A stretch of DNA of 64,000 nt from Rhinopithecus roxellana (GCF_007565055.1 NC_044568.1:18902488-18966487), one strand, 5' to 3'; counted from the stretch's first letter, positions 33,301-42,996 are shown. The notes: generated by a model from the letters alone, not told the origin. Translations and numbers: made by a program.

Positions 33301-34742
33301 CAGTCTGACGAGCCTTGGGCAGGCGACTTGGCTTGTCTGTGCCTCAGTTTTGTCTGTGAAATGTGGGTTGTCAGAGACCTATAGTAGAAGCTGCCGTGTG
33401 TCATTTTTCACTGTTCTAGGGCTCAGAACAGGCACACGATAAAAGCCAGCACTGTCGGCTGGATGTGGTGGCTCACACCTGTAATCCCAGCACTTTGGGA
33501 GGCCGAGGCGGTGGATCACCTGAGGTCAGGAGTTTGAGACCAGCCAACATGGAGAAACCCCATCTCTACTAATAATACAAAAATTACCTGGACGTGGTGG
33601 CAGGAGCCTGTAGTCCCAGCTGCTCGGGAGGCTGAGGCAGGAGAATCACTTGAACCCGGGAGGCGGAGGTTGCAGTGAGCCGAGATCACACCACTGCACT
33701 CCAGCCTGGGTGACAGAGGCGAGACTCTGTCTCAAAAACTAATAAAAAAAATAATAAACCAGCACTGCCATTGCCAGCTGTCCATCCTACCTCGCATCCA
33801 GGTTCGTGAGCTATCAAGTGTCCCCACAAAGCTGTAGAACAACATACCCGCTGTAGTTACGTTTCTGTGGAAAGGTGACTGTGAGTCTTCTAACCCTGTA
33901 CCACACGTCTGCAGAGAGAGCGAGCTCCGCCCTGCTCTCCCAGAAGTCCGTAGCAGTGACAGTCCGGGAAGGGGGCAGGTGGCTGGCCAGGAGAGCAGCC
34001 GGCGAAGGAGCACTTCTGCTTTGTACTTGGCAGTGCTCGGCAGGCTCAGCAGTTTCACAGGTCTCAGGTGTTCCTTGTAACCTTAACAAGTTTAAGAAAA
34101 TGGGAGCAACATCAGAAATGTCCATTTCTAGAACATTCTAATGAATAAAGTTCTGTACAGAGGGCTTTACCAGAATTAGAAAGCTTTGAAGTGAAAATGA
34201 GGTCTCTGAACCTTGAGCTCGGAGGTGGCTCCTGCCTGGGCGTGTGCCCTCTCTCCTTCCGGTGCTGGTCGCCCTGACGCCATCCTGCCGCAAACGGTGG
34301 AAGTGTTTCTCCTGGTTTCTTCTCTGGAAAAGGGTGTCCAGCATCAGCAACCCTCCTGGCTGAGTTGCAAATCCATTAAGCCCTGGAATGTTCATGGACA
34401 GTTTTGATCACTTTTGGACTCACCCATTCCTTCTGCTGACCATACTCTAATTCCTTTATTCTGACCAGTGGCAGGAGGTGGAAGGAGCTTTCTACACATC
34501 TACTAAATGCCTGGATGTTTTTTCCTCTAGAGAAACCTGATGTAAAGCAAAAGTCCAGCAGGAGGAAAGTGGTCGTTCCACAGATCATCATCACGCGAGC
34601 GTCAAATGAGACGCTCGTCAGCTGCAGTTCCAGCGGGAGTGACCAGCAGAGAACCATTCGGGAGCAGGAGGACTGGGGCCCCTACCGGCGGCACAGGAAC
34701 CCCAGCACAGCAGACGCCTACAGTTCACATCTCAAAGAATAA
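24355..34742 (+). CDS. SPATA33: SPATA33, spermatogenesis-associated protein 33, complete coding region in three exons
   Basis: Coding exons: 24355-24391, 24695-24868 and 34531-34742, GT-AG introns, 423 nt joined (140 residues plus TAA; the human protein as I recall it is about one residue shorter). The protein is small, hydrophilic and probably largely disordered. In mouse it anchors sperm calcineurin to mitochondria through VDAC2. The PxIxIT-type calcineurin docking motif PQIIIT is visible at residues 87-92. The N-terminus MGLSKSK fits an N-myristoylation signal (Gly2, Ser6, Lys7). Exon 1 encodes 12 codons plus one base; intron 2 is about 9.7 kb and full of Alus and LTRs. No frame breaks. 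The calcineurin role is family knowledge; myristoylation is inferred. Confidence 0.95.
25473..25623 (+). mobile_element. Free left Alu monomer in SPATA33 intron 2
   Basis: GCCTGGCGCAGTGGTTCAC to an A-rich tail, without a right arm; an ancient monomeric form. Confidence 0.85.
25851..26159 (+). mobile_element. Alu in SPATA33 intron 2
   Basis: Sense copy flanked by ATGAACCACTC on both sides. Confidence 0.94.
26380..27589. other. SPATA33 intron 2 sequence without a recognised element
   Basis: This stretch holds only short chance frames. It may contain old interspersed repeats that I cannot name. Confidence 0.4.
27595..27943 (+). mobile_element. Solo LTR of the ERVL-MaLR group (MST/THE1-like)
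   Basis: It starts TGTTATGGCTTGGCTGTGTC and contains GGATTGGATCATGGGGG, TGATAGTGAGTGAGT and ATTAAACC before ending CCAATACA. A perfect 5-bp target duplication, gatat, flanks it at 27590-27594 and 27944-27948. It lies in SPATA33 intron 2 in the sense direction. Confidence 0.9.
28324..28602 (+). mobile_element. Alu in SPATA33 intron 2
   Basis: Sense copy with a small deletion near the 3' end. Confidence 0.92.
28709..29020 (-). mobile_element. Alu in SPATA33 intron 2
   Basis: Antisense copy ending CGCGTCCGGCTC. Confidence 0.92.
29043..29265 (-). mobile_element. Internally deleted Alu
   Basis: (TTTG)n then GAGACTTTTGCCTCCCGG; part of the 3' arm is missing. Confidence 0.88.
29365..29662 (+). 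mobile_element. Young AluY, first of three in a row
   Basis: Sense, Old World monkey type; preceded by AAAAAATATGCTG. Confidence 0.95.
29671..29968 (+). mobile_element. AluY, second of three
   Basis: Sense; separated from the first by the sequence TCATGCTGT. Confidence 0.94.
29969..30266 (+). mobile_element. Young AluY, third of three
   Basis: Sense, Old World monkey type, inserted in the A-tail of the second; followed by CATGCTG. Confidence 0.95.
30321..30624 (-). mobile_element. AluY, inverted relative to its neighbour
   Basis: Antisense full-length copy 54 bases from the sense Alu at 29969-30266. Confidence 0.94.
30890..31460. mobile_element. Diverged interspersed repeat, probably LTR-derived (copy 1)
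   Basis: It shares ordered blocks with 39240-40330: GCTTCTGCT, GGGGAATG, GGCACCCA, GGAGATGCCAG, CAGAGCCC and, further on, ATGCAGACAA, GGAGGGTGAGCA and CAGAACAGTTCTCAG. The family is not named. Confidence 0.5.
32481..32806 (+). mobile_element. Old Alu in SPATA33 intron 2
   Basis: Sense, diverged, with a small insertion in the middle. Confidence 0.9.
32816..33102 (+). mobile_element. Old Alu in SPATA33 intron 2
   Basis: Sense, diverged, directly after the previous Alu. Confidence 0.9.
33208..33345. repeat. 45-bp tandem repeat, three copies
   Basis: Units begin AGCCTTGGGCAGGC at 33221, 33266 and 33311, giving an exact 45-base period, within SPATA33 intron 2. Confidence 0.9.
33457..33755 (+). 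mobile_element. Alu, apparent source of the copy at 36483
   Basis: Sense copy with target duplication AAAGCCAGCACTGTC before it and AAACCAGCACTGCC after it. Private variants include TACTAATAATAC and CAGCTGCTCGGG. Confidence 0.94.
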
Positions 34743-35140
34743 ACAAGCACCCTTGCATGGCACTCGTTACTCCCTGCAATAGGCGTCTCAGGAAGGGCCA
34801 CCCCACCCTGTGAGAAACCGAGGCCCCTTCTCCAGTGATCTCGGGGAGGGTGGCACCAGGCCTGCCCCACCCTGTGAGAAACCGAACCCCCTTCTCCAGT
34901 GCTCTCGGGGAGGGTGCACCAGGGCCACCCCACCCTGTGAGAAACCGAGGCCCCTTCTCCAGTGATCTCGGGGAGGGTAGCACCAGGCCCGCCCCACCTT
35001 GGAGAAGCTGCGGCCCCTTGTCTGGTGCCCTTTGGTCCTGCCTTCCCCAAAGCTGCTTACAGCTCGGTCGAGGCAAGAGTGACTGGTTCAGAGAGCGAGC
35101 TTTGTGGTGATAAATGAATAAATTAGTATGTTCATGTTGG
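34743..35140 (+). other. SPATA33: SPATA33 3' UTR with AATAAA
   Basis: After the TAA at 34740-34742 the sequence runs without an evident intron to AATAAA at 35117-35122. Most of it is a minisatellite, listed separately. Alternative 3' ends cannot be excluded. Confidence 0.6.
34797..35030. repeat. 64-bp minisatellite in the SPATA33 3' UTR
   Basis: Three good units and a degenerate fourth begin at 34801, 34865, 34928 and 34992 (CCCCACCCTG start, GGGGAGGGT near the end). They begin about 55 bases after the stop codon. Confidence 0.9.
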
Positions 35141-36482
35141 AAGTGGCTATCTGTGCAGAGTGATGGACAGCAGATCGCATCGTACATTCTGATTCGCAGT
35201 GGACAGTTAAAACACTTGCCTTTGTTTCAGAAGGAGACGATGTGAATACTTGGAAGTTATAGTGAATAAGATGCCCCCAAACTTGAGGAAAAGGTCAGAC
35301 AGATTCTAAGAGCTAAACGTTAAGATGTGATGTTCCAGAACAAAGAGGTACAAAGTCGACTAACAGGCCCCAGGGCTCCTTGCTTGACTGTAATCTGACT
35401 CAGCTTATTAAAAGGCCCTAAAGAAGAATGTGGAATGTGTGCTGGGGGCATGGGATAGCCATAGCACTGAGACTTTGGAAGTGGCCTTGCCAGCGCTGTC
35501 CTGTCTTTCTGGCCCACAAATGAGGGCTCCTGATTGTGGAAGGGACCTGAGTACAACGGCATGAGATAAGTTATCAGGTGGCTGCGCCCTCTCCAGCAAC
35601 CCTCAGCTCAGGCTAGACTTCCCCCTGTGTTGAGAATGCTCTGCCCTGTCTGGAAGCCTGATGCATTTAGTGACAGTGTGCTCGCTTTATTAGTTTCCAG
35701 TCTGGCCAACAAGCTTTCCGTGCAGTCTCCCGCTGGCTTGTTTCAGTGGCCAGCGGAGAGTCCTGGACACAGACTTCTCAGGTGCCGGCGGAGGGAGCCT
35801 GCTGCCTGCCACACACATGCAGTTTCTCGTCCGTACAGGCCTGTGTAGTATGTACACACCCACAGAGCCTTAGGAGTTGGGAAAGGCCAGTCAACACCTG
35901 GGACACTCATTTCACTCTGCCGCAAGAAAAAGAAGCAGCTGAAAGGTGGGTCACGCAAGAAACTGCTTCCTTTTCGTTCCTAAGCAGAGAGCTACAAATC
36001 ACAAAGTTTCTCCACAGGCAGCTACTCTTTGTTCACCTTGCATGAAGTGCCAGTGTTTTTTTTTAATACTTTAAGTTCTACGGTACACGTGTACAACGTG
36101 CAGGTTTGTTACATATGTATACATGTGCCATGTAGGTGTGCTGCACCCATTAACTTGTCATTTACGTCATTTACGTTAGGTGTTTCTCCCAGTGCTATCC
36201 CTCCCCCCTCCCCATACTCCACAACAGGCCCCAGTGTGTGATGTTCCCTTCCTGTGTCCAAGTGATCTCATTGTTCAATTCCCACCTATGAGGGAGAACA
36301 TGCGGTGTTTGGTTTTCTGTCCTTGCGATAGTCTGCTGACAATGACGGTTTCCAGCTTCATCCATGTCCCTACAAAGGACACGAACTCATCCTTTTTTAC
36401 GACTGCATAGTATTCTATGGTGTATGTGTGCCACGTTTTCTTAATCCAGTCTATCACTGATGGGCATTTGGGTTGGTTCCAA

Positions 36483-36725
36483 CATGGAGAAACCCTGTCT
36501 CTACTAATAATACAAAAATTAGCCGGGTGTGGTGGTGGGAGCCTGTAATCCCAGCTGCTTGGGAGGCTGAGGCAGGAGAATCTCTTGAACCCGGGAGGCG
36601 GAGGTTGTAGTGAGCCAAGAAGACACCACTGCACTCCAGCCTGGGTGACAGAGCGAGACTCCATCTCAAAAACTAGTAGTAATAAACCAGCACTGCCATT
36701 GTGTAGTATACACACACATACACAG
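36483..36725 (+). mobile_element. Alu 3' part plus foreign flank inserted in the L1
   Basis: It begins inside an Alu at ACATGGAGAAACCC and ends beyond the Alu tail with AATAAACCAGCACTGCCATTG and a CA-rich piece before the L1 resumes at GTCTTCGCTATTG. The flank matches the sequence after the Alu at 33457. Confidence 0.9.
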
Positions 36726-36991
36726 TCTTCGCTATTGTGAATAGTGCTGCAATAAACATATATGTGCATGTGTCTTTATAGCAGCATGACTTATAATCCT
36801 TTGGGTATATACCCAGTAATGGGATGGCTGGGTCAAATGGTATTTCTAGTTCTAGATCCTTGAGGAATCGCCACACTGCCTTCCACAATGGTTGAACTAG
36901 TTTACAGTCCCACCAACGGTGTAAAAGTGTTCCTATTTCTCCACATCCTCTCCAGCACCTGTTGTTTCCTGACTTTTTAGTGACTGCCATT

Positions 36992-37284
36992 CTTTTTTTT
37001 TGAGACGGAGTCTCGCTCTGTCGCCCAGGCTGGAGTGCAGTGGCCGGATCTCAGCTCACTGCAAGCTCCACCTCCCGGGTTTACGCCATTCTCCTGCCTC
37101 AGCCTCCCCAGTAGCTGCAACTACAGGCGCCCGCCACCTCGCCCGGCTAGTTTTTTTGTATTTTTTAGTAGAGACGGGGTTTCACCGGGTTAGCCAGGAT
37201 GGTCTCGATCTCCTGACCTTGTGATCCGCCCGCCTCGGCCTCCCAAAGTGCTGGGATTACAGGCTTGAGCCACCGCGCCCGGCC
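36992..37284 (-). mobile_element. Young AluY, Old World monkey type, inside the L1
   Basis: Antisense; target duplication TAGTGACTGCCATTCT and TAGTGATCGCCATTCT. Confidence 0.95.
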
Positions 37285-37467
37285 TAGTGATCGCCATTCT
37301 AACTGGTGTGAGATGGTATCTCATTGTGGTTTTGATTTGCATTTCTCTGATGGCCAGTGATGATGAGCATTTTTTCATGTGTCTGTTGGCTGCATAAATG
37401 TCTTCTTCTGAGAAGTGTCTGTTCATACCCTTCACCGACTCCATCAAAAAGTGGGTGAAATGCCAAT

Positions 37468-37706
37468 TTACTGAGCACGAGACAAATACATAATTGACTC
37501 CTTTTGTCTTGTGACACGTGGATTCAAGGATGTACCATGCCCTCCCTCCTTCCCCTCCAGCCCCTTTCCCCTTTAAATACTGAAGCCCTCAGCATCATCT
37601 TTGGAGGAAGGTACAGACTTGGCTCTCATGCACACATCTTTAACCTTGGCCAAATAAACCTCTAAGGTGACTGAGATCTGTCTCAGATACTTGTTGGCTT
37701 AACAAG
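37468..37706 (+). mobile_element. 3' part of a retroviral LTR with a primer-binding-site-like end
   Basis: The block has a TATA-like TTTAAATA, an AATAAA and an end TTGGCTTAACA, followed by AGTTGGCCACCATGCAGGGA. That layout resembles an LTR next to a tRNA primer-binding site. Family not assigned; the L1 insertion separates it from its 5' part. Confidence 0.5.
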
Positions 37707-38655
37707 TTGGCCACCATGCAGGGACTCCAGAGTGGAGGTGGCCCCGCCCTTTGACAGAGTTTCCACTGGTGCTTAGGACCAGTTTGGGCTTTCTTTATTG
37801 CTCAGGACAATAGGACAATTGGCTGAGATTGGGAGCCCCGCCACCCTCCAGAGAATCTCTGATCTCCTGAAACTTGGTTGAGGTCTAAGGTTTATTTTGC
37901 GTACAACGCCTTTTCCTTTTCTGCTGCTTCACTTGCTTCCAACAAAGAAGGCGAGTTTTCCTGCTTCCGTAATGATGGGGAGCAGGAGAGTTCCCTGGAG
38001 TTTCAGCTCGGAAACAACTCGAGTTTTTCCTGATTCCAGGATGGTAGAGAGCGGTCTAAAGCCTGGGCCCCGTTCCTAGGTAAGTAGCTGAATTGGGGTT
38101 CTGTCTCGGAAGTCCTTAATGACTAAAGCTAACATGAACAACTGGCTGGTCTTAATTTCTTACTATTAGTATGCTCAGTAAATGTATAAATTGTGGGATT
38201 GTTTGTTTTGCTTAACTGCTTTTTGTTTATTTGCTTCTGTGTTTGCTATTTTTGCTGTTTCAGTCTTTTTCCCATTGGATTTGACGAACTCTGTTAGACT
38301 TGGTCAGATCTGAAGGAAATTTATAAATTGTGGGAAACAAGGCCTCTGAATTAACTGAATTCCCACAGCTGGGAAAAAGGAAAAATAAAAAGCCAGAAAA
38401 AGGGAAAAAGAGATTTTGACCACCTGATGGGCTTTATTTGCATAACAAGGCCACCTTTTTCCAGCCAAGCCGCGAAGAGTAAGTGCCATCACCTCATGCT
38501 GCAGTTCAGTGGGTAGAGTCGGCCATTTTTCCACTAGGACAGCCCAGGTTTGCTTCCTACACTGTTTCTGATTTGAAATTTGTGTTACTTTTGAAATATC
38601 AGCAATTTGTCCCAGCTGAAATAAGGTAGTGAGATTTAAAGATTTAAAAGGAATT
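37707..38655 (+). mobile_element. Probable endogenous retrovirus leader and internal remnant
   Basis: This AT-leaning sequence directly follows the LTR-like end and has no intact gene. It is interpreted as untranslated leader and decayed internal retroviral DNA from its position only. Confidence 0.35.
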
Positions 38656-38948
38656 TTTTTTTTTTATTGAGACGGAGTCTCACTCTGTTGCCCCGGCTGG
38701 AGTGCAGTGGCGCAATCTCAGCTCACTGCAACCTCTGCCGCCCAGGTTCACGCCATTCTCCTGCCTCAGCCTCCCGAGTAGTTGGGATTACAGGCACTAA
38801 CCACTACACCTGGCTAATTTTTGTATTTTTAGTAGAGACGGGGTTTCACCATCTTGACCAGGCTGGTCATGAACTCCTAACCTCGTGATCCACCCTCCTC
38901 GGCCTCCCAAACTGCTGGGATTACAGGCATGAGCCACTGCACCCAGCC
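38656..38948 (-). mobile_element. AluS/Y-type Alu
   Basis: Antisense full-length copy. Confidence 0.93.
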
Positions 38949-39551
38949 AAGAGGATTTTTAAAAGGGTTTAATGGTCAAAAGTAAACTTCACTAAAAGCT
39001 AATATCCGACATATTCCAACATATTAGCTTAATTAAGTCCGTATGCCACATACACATATACAGACCCCTGTGTAGAAGAGAAGGCACCAGACTCCTTTTT
39101 GGGGAGAAACTTCTGTTTTTCTTATGGAACCCCAAGAGTGGAAACAGACACGTTCCTCTCAGATCTTAAATTGCTTGCTATTGTATTGTGTTACCTCATT
39201 TTTTTTTTTTTTTTACTAAAATAGTTGACACAGGACTTTTTAGGGTGCCGCTTCTCCAACTAGAGGCCTGTGTGGCCAGTGGTGCTCCCACCTGGGTCTC
39301 GCTGGGCTCCAGGCTTGCCACTGGAGGTACTCCGCCCACCTAGCCCGGCCGTGGGATCTGCGCTCAGCCTGTGACTGGACTGCGCTTGCCACAACCTGCT
39401 TCTGCTTTGGGCACTGGTGTCTGGAGAGGGGGAATGTGCTGGCACCCAAAACGTGGAGATGCCAGAGCTGCAGAGCCCAGGATGCCACAGCTTGATTGTT
39501 CCCACTGCCTGCGGTCTGGTGAGTGGGGGTGTGTTACAGTGTCACCCCCCC

Positions 39552-39716
39552 TTTTTTTTTTTTTTTGAGACAGAGTCTCACTCTGTCGCTAGGCCAGAGT
39601 GCAGTGGCACAGTCTCGGCTCACTGCATCCTCCGCCTCCTAGGTTCAAGCGATTCTCCTACCTCAGCCTCCTGAGTACCTGCGACTACAGGTGCATTGCC
39701 ACCACGCCCAGCTAAT
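39552..39716 (-). mobile_element. Alu 3' part, interrupted
   Basis: Antisense, broken at CACGCCCAGCTAATTTTT where the next Alu begins. Confidence 0.9.
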
Positions 39717-40004
39717 TTTTTTTTCGACAAAGTTTCGCTCTTGTTGCCCAGGCTGGAGTGCAATGGCGTGATCTTGGCTCACTGCAACCTCCACCTCCTG
39801 AGTTCAAGCAATTCTCCTGCCTCAGCCTCCCGAGTAGCTGGAATTACAGGCGTGCGCCACCACGCCCGGCCAATTTTTTGTATTTTTAGTAGAGACGGGG
39901 TTTTACCATGTTGGCCAGGATGGTCTTGATCTCTTGACCTCATGATCCGCCCGCCTCAGCCTCCCAAAGTGCTGGGATTGCAGGTGTGAGCCACTGCGCC
40001 CGGC
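39717..40004 (-). mobile_element. Alu inserted in the preceding Alu
   Basis: Antisense full-length copy starting at a T run and TCGACAAAGTTTCGC. Confidence 0.92.
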
Positions 40005-40138
40005 CAATTTTTTGTATTTTTAGTAGAGACGGGGTTTTACCATGTTGGCCAGGATGGTCTTGATCTCTTGACCTCGTGATCCGCCCGCCTCGGCCTCCCA
40101 CAGTGCTGGGATCACAGGCGTGAGCCACCGCGCCCGGC
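40005..40138 (-). mobile_element. Tandem duplication of an Alu left half
   Basis: Nearly identical to 39871-40004, beginning AATTTTTTGTATTTTTAGTA, including the shared variants GGGGTTTTACC and GGTCTTGATCTCTTGACC. Confidence 0.9.
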
Positions 40139-40370
40139 CCTCACCCTCCTTTTGTATCTGTGATTCAGCAAGTCCCAAATTCTTCCCCCGTGTCCAAGAA
40201 AAATGAAGTTATGCAGACAACCGGAGGGTGAGCAGGACGGAGTTTTGTTGAACAACAGAACAGTTCTCAGTGGAGAGGGGAACTGAAGTGGGCAGCCCCC
40301 TACTCAGAGTTGGGTAGGCCCCCACTGAAGTCCCCCACCATGCACAGCCTGTAATTTTATGTTTGACTTG

Positions 40371-40642
40371 GCTTTTTTTTTTCTGAGAAGGAGTCTTGCT
40401 CTGTCACCCAGGCCACAGTGCAGTGGCGTGATCTTGGCTCACTGCAACCTCCGCCTCCCGGGTTCAAGCGATTCTCCTGCCTCAGACTCTTAAGTAGCTG
40501 GCATTACGGGTGCCCGCCACACCTGGCTAATTTTTGTATTTTTAATAGAGACAGGGTTTCACCATGTTAGTCAAGCTGGTCTTGAATTCCTGGCTTCATG
40601 ATCTGCCTGCCTCGGCCTCCCAAAGTCCTGGGATTACAGGTG
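40371..40642 (-). mobile_element. Alu, 5'-truncated
   Basis: Antisense, ending at GGGATTACAGG without the final 25 bases. Confidence 0.9.
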
Positions 40643-40814
40643 GCATTCATTTTTAATGTCCCTGTAGCACACTTAGACTCTCCCTCTGTATTTTGAGATG
40701 TAGATTTTGCTGATTTTTCACCTAAGAGTTCTTCCTTTGGTATGTGAATTTAGGGTTATCAAGCTGAAAATTGCCTAGGAGAATGAAACAGGTTATCAAG
40801 AAATTGGAAGTTTA

Positions 40815-41361
40815 GGCCGGATGCAGTGGCTCAGACCTGTAATCCCAGCACTTTGGGAGGCTGAGGCGGGTGGATCACAAGGTCAGGAGTTCCAGACCAG
40901 CCTGGCCAACATGGTGAAACCCTGTCACTACTAAAAATACAAAAATTAGCAGCCAGGCGCGGTGGCTCACGCCTGTAATCTCAGCACATTGGGAGGCCGA
41001 GGTGGGTGGATCACTTGAGGTCTGGAGCTTGAGACCAGCCTGGCCAAGATGGTGAAACCCCGTCTCTACTAAAAATACAACAATTAGCCGGGTGTGGTGG
41101 TTCACACCTGTAATCCCAGCTACTTGGGAGGCTGAGGCAGGAGAATCACTTGAACGTGGGAGGCGAGTGAAACTCCATCTTAAAAAAAAAAATTAGCCGG
41201 GCATGGTGGTGGGTGCTTGTAATCCCAGCTGCCCAGGAGGCTGAGGCAGGAGAATCTCTTGAACACAAGAAGTGGAGGTTGCAGTGAGCTGAGATTGTGC
41301 CACTGTACTCCAGCCTGGGTGACAGAGCGAGACTCCATCTCAAAAAAAAAAGATTGAAAGA
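40815..41361 (+). mobile_element. Alu split by a second Alu
   Basis: The outer sense Alu (40815-40948 and 41192-41361) has a perfect 17-base target duplication AAGAAATTGGAAGTTTA at 40798-40814 and 41362-41378. Confidence 0.92.
40949..41191 (+). mobile_element. Inner Alu, nested
   Basis: Sense copy with part of its 3' arm deleted; AAAATTAG occurs on both sides. Confidence 0.9.
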
Positions 41362-41542
41362 AAGAAATTGGAAGTTTAAAATAGTAAGAAAAAAAGGGTC
41401 AGGCGTCTTCTGTATGTCTAATACAACTGTGAATCCATGAGTCACGTATACAACGTTTCCCCACCAAAAATACATAAAAGCATTTTAATTAATTCGGTTA
41501 AAGGAAAAAAAGCACTTAAATACTGTATCAGGAAAATATAAA

Positions 41543-41817
41543 CTTTTTTTGAGACAGAGTCTCGCTCTGTTGCCCAGGCTGGAGTGCAGTGGCCGGATCT
41601 CAGCTCACTAACACGGTGAAACCCCGTCTCTACTAAAAATACAAAAACTAGCCGGGCGAGGTGGCGGGCGCCTGTAGTCCCAGCTACTCGGGAGGCTGAG
41701 GCAGGAGAATGGCGTGAACCCGGGAGGCGGAGCTTGCAGTGAGCTGAGATCCGGCCACTGCACTCCAGTCCGGGCGACAGAGCAAGACTCCGCCTCAAAA
41801 AAAAAAAAAAAAAAAAA
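41543..41817. mobile_element. Inverted Alu chimera
   Basis: About 65 bases of antisense Alu 3' end (41543-41608, ending GATCTCAGCTCAC) join a sense Alu starting at AACACGGTGAAACC and running to its A-tail. The first segment is complementary to the end of the second. Confidence 0.88.
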
Positions 41818-41838
41818 TGTTCTTATGAAAAGGAAACA

Positions 41839-42117
41839 GGCCAGGCGCAGTGGTTCAAGCCTGTAATCTCAGCAGGTTGGGAGGCCGAGGCAGGTGGATC
41901 ACTTGAGTTCAGGTGTTCCAGACCAGCCTGGCCAACATGATGAAACCCCATGTCTACTAAAAATACAGAAATTATCCAGGCATGGTGACATGCCTGTAAT
42001 TACATGCCTGTAATCCTAGTAGTACTTTGGTAGGCCAAGCTGGGTGGATTGCTTGAGCACAGGAGTTTGAGACCAGCCTGGGCAACATAGTGAGTTGTCC
42101 TTAAAAAACAAATACAT
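41839..42117 (+). mobile_element. Rearranged Alu
   Basis: Sense; a left arm breaks off at about 41990 and is followed by a second left-arm-like segment, with ACATGCCTGTAAT repeated at the join. Confidence 0.85.
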
Positions 42118-42411
42118 GGCTGGGCGTGGTGGCTCACGCCTGTAATCCCAGCACTTTGGGAGGCCGAGGCAGGTGGATCACGAGGTCTGGAGATTGAGAC
42201 CATCCTGGCTAACATGGTGAAACCCCATCTACTGAAAATACAAAAAATTAGTCGGGCACGGTGGCGGGCGCCTGTAGTCCCAGCTACTCAGGAGGCTGAG
42301 GCAGGAGAATGGCAAGAACCCGGGAGGCGGAGCTTGCAGTGAGCAGAGACTGCGCCACTGCACTCCGGCCTGGGTGACAGAGCGAGACTCTGTCTCAAAA
42401 AAAAAATTAAA
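42118..42411 (+). mobile_element. AluY
   Basis: Sense full-length copy. Confidence 0.93.
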
Positions 42412-42658
42412 AAAAAAAAGTAAATAATTACAGATGTAAAGATAGTTATAAGGAGGTATTTTTAGAAGGAAAAGTTAAAAGGAAAATAATTTCATATGGG
42501 AAAGAATCCTGTATGCTAAATTTTTGTTCTAAAATGGCTGGTTATTTTGGAAAGAGGGATGTTCGGGATAAAACAGGAAGACCAAGTATATTATAAATGG
42601 TTTGTGTAAGTTGTGATAAAGTTTGTAAAAAGATATATATATATACACATATATGTAT
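42412..42658. other. AT-rich spacer between Alus, possible decayed retroviral DNA
   Basis: No reading frame or recognisable gene. It may belong to the same old retroviral insertion as 37.5-38.6 kb. Confidence 0.3.
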
Positions 42659-42952
42659 ATTTTAGATGGAGTCTCACCCTGTTGTCTGGGCTGGAGTGCA
42701 GTGGTACAATCTCAGCTCACTGCAAGCTCTGCTTCCTGGGTTCACGCCATTCTCCTGCCTCAGCCTCCCAAGTAGCTGGGACTACAGGCGCCCACCACCA
42801 CACCTGGCTAATTTATTGTATTTTCAGTAGAGATGGGGTTTCACCGTGTTAGCCAGGATGGTCTCGATCTCCTGACCTCATGATCTGCCCTCCTTGGTCT
42901 CCCAAAGTGCTGGGATCACAGTTGTGAGCCACCGGACCCAGTTGCCCACTCT
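42659..42952 (-). mobile_element. Alu
   Basis: Antisense full-length copy next to a TATATA/ACACAT stretch. Confidence 0.92.
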
Positions 42953-42996
42953 TTAATTTAAAAAAAAAAGGTTATAAAAATGTTTATGGAAATTAT

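Larger units (their letters stand above)
36055..37455 (-). mobile_element. 5'-truncated L1 (LINE-1) 3' end, antisense, broken by two Alu-type insertions
   Basis: Read on the minus strand this is the end of L1 ORF2 followed by the L1 3' UTR and a short poly(A) (plus-strand T run near 36055). The translated remnant includes GNNRCWRGCGEIG and IPFDPAIPLLGIYPKDYKS, characteristic of the ORF2p C-terminus. It is interrupted at 36483-36725 and 36992-37284. A possible target duplication is tgaagtgccagt (36043-36054) and tgaaatgccaat (37456-37467), 10 of 12 bases matching. Confidence 0.93.
39240..40360. mobile_element. Diverged interspersed repeat, probably LTR-derived (copy 2), split by Alus
   Basis: This is the second copy of the element at 30890-31460, in the same orientation. 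Its two halves (about 39240-39540 and 40140-40360) are separated by an antisense Alu cluster. Confidence 0.5.

Noticed and set aside
36275..36990. L1 ORF2 C-terminal reading frames as a gene
   Set aside because: They are fragments of a 5'-truncated L1 broken by two insertions; not functional.
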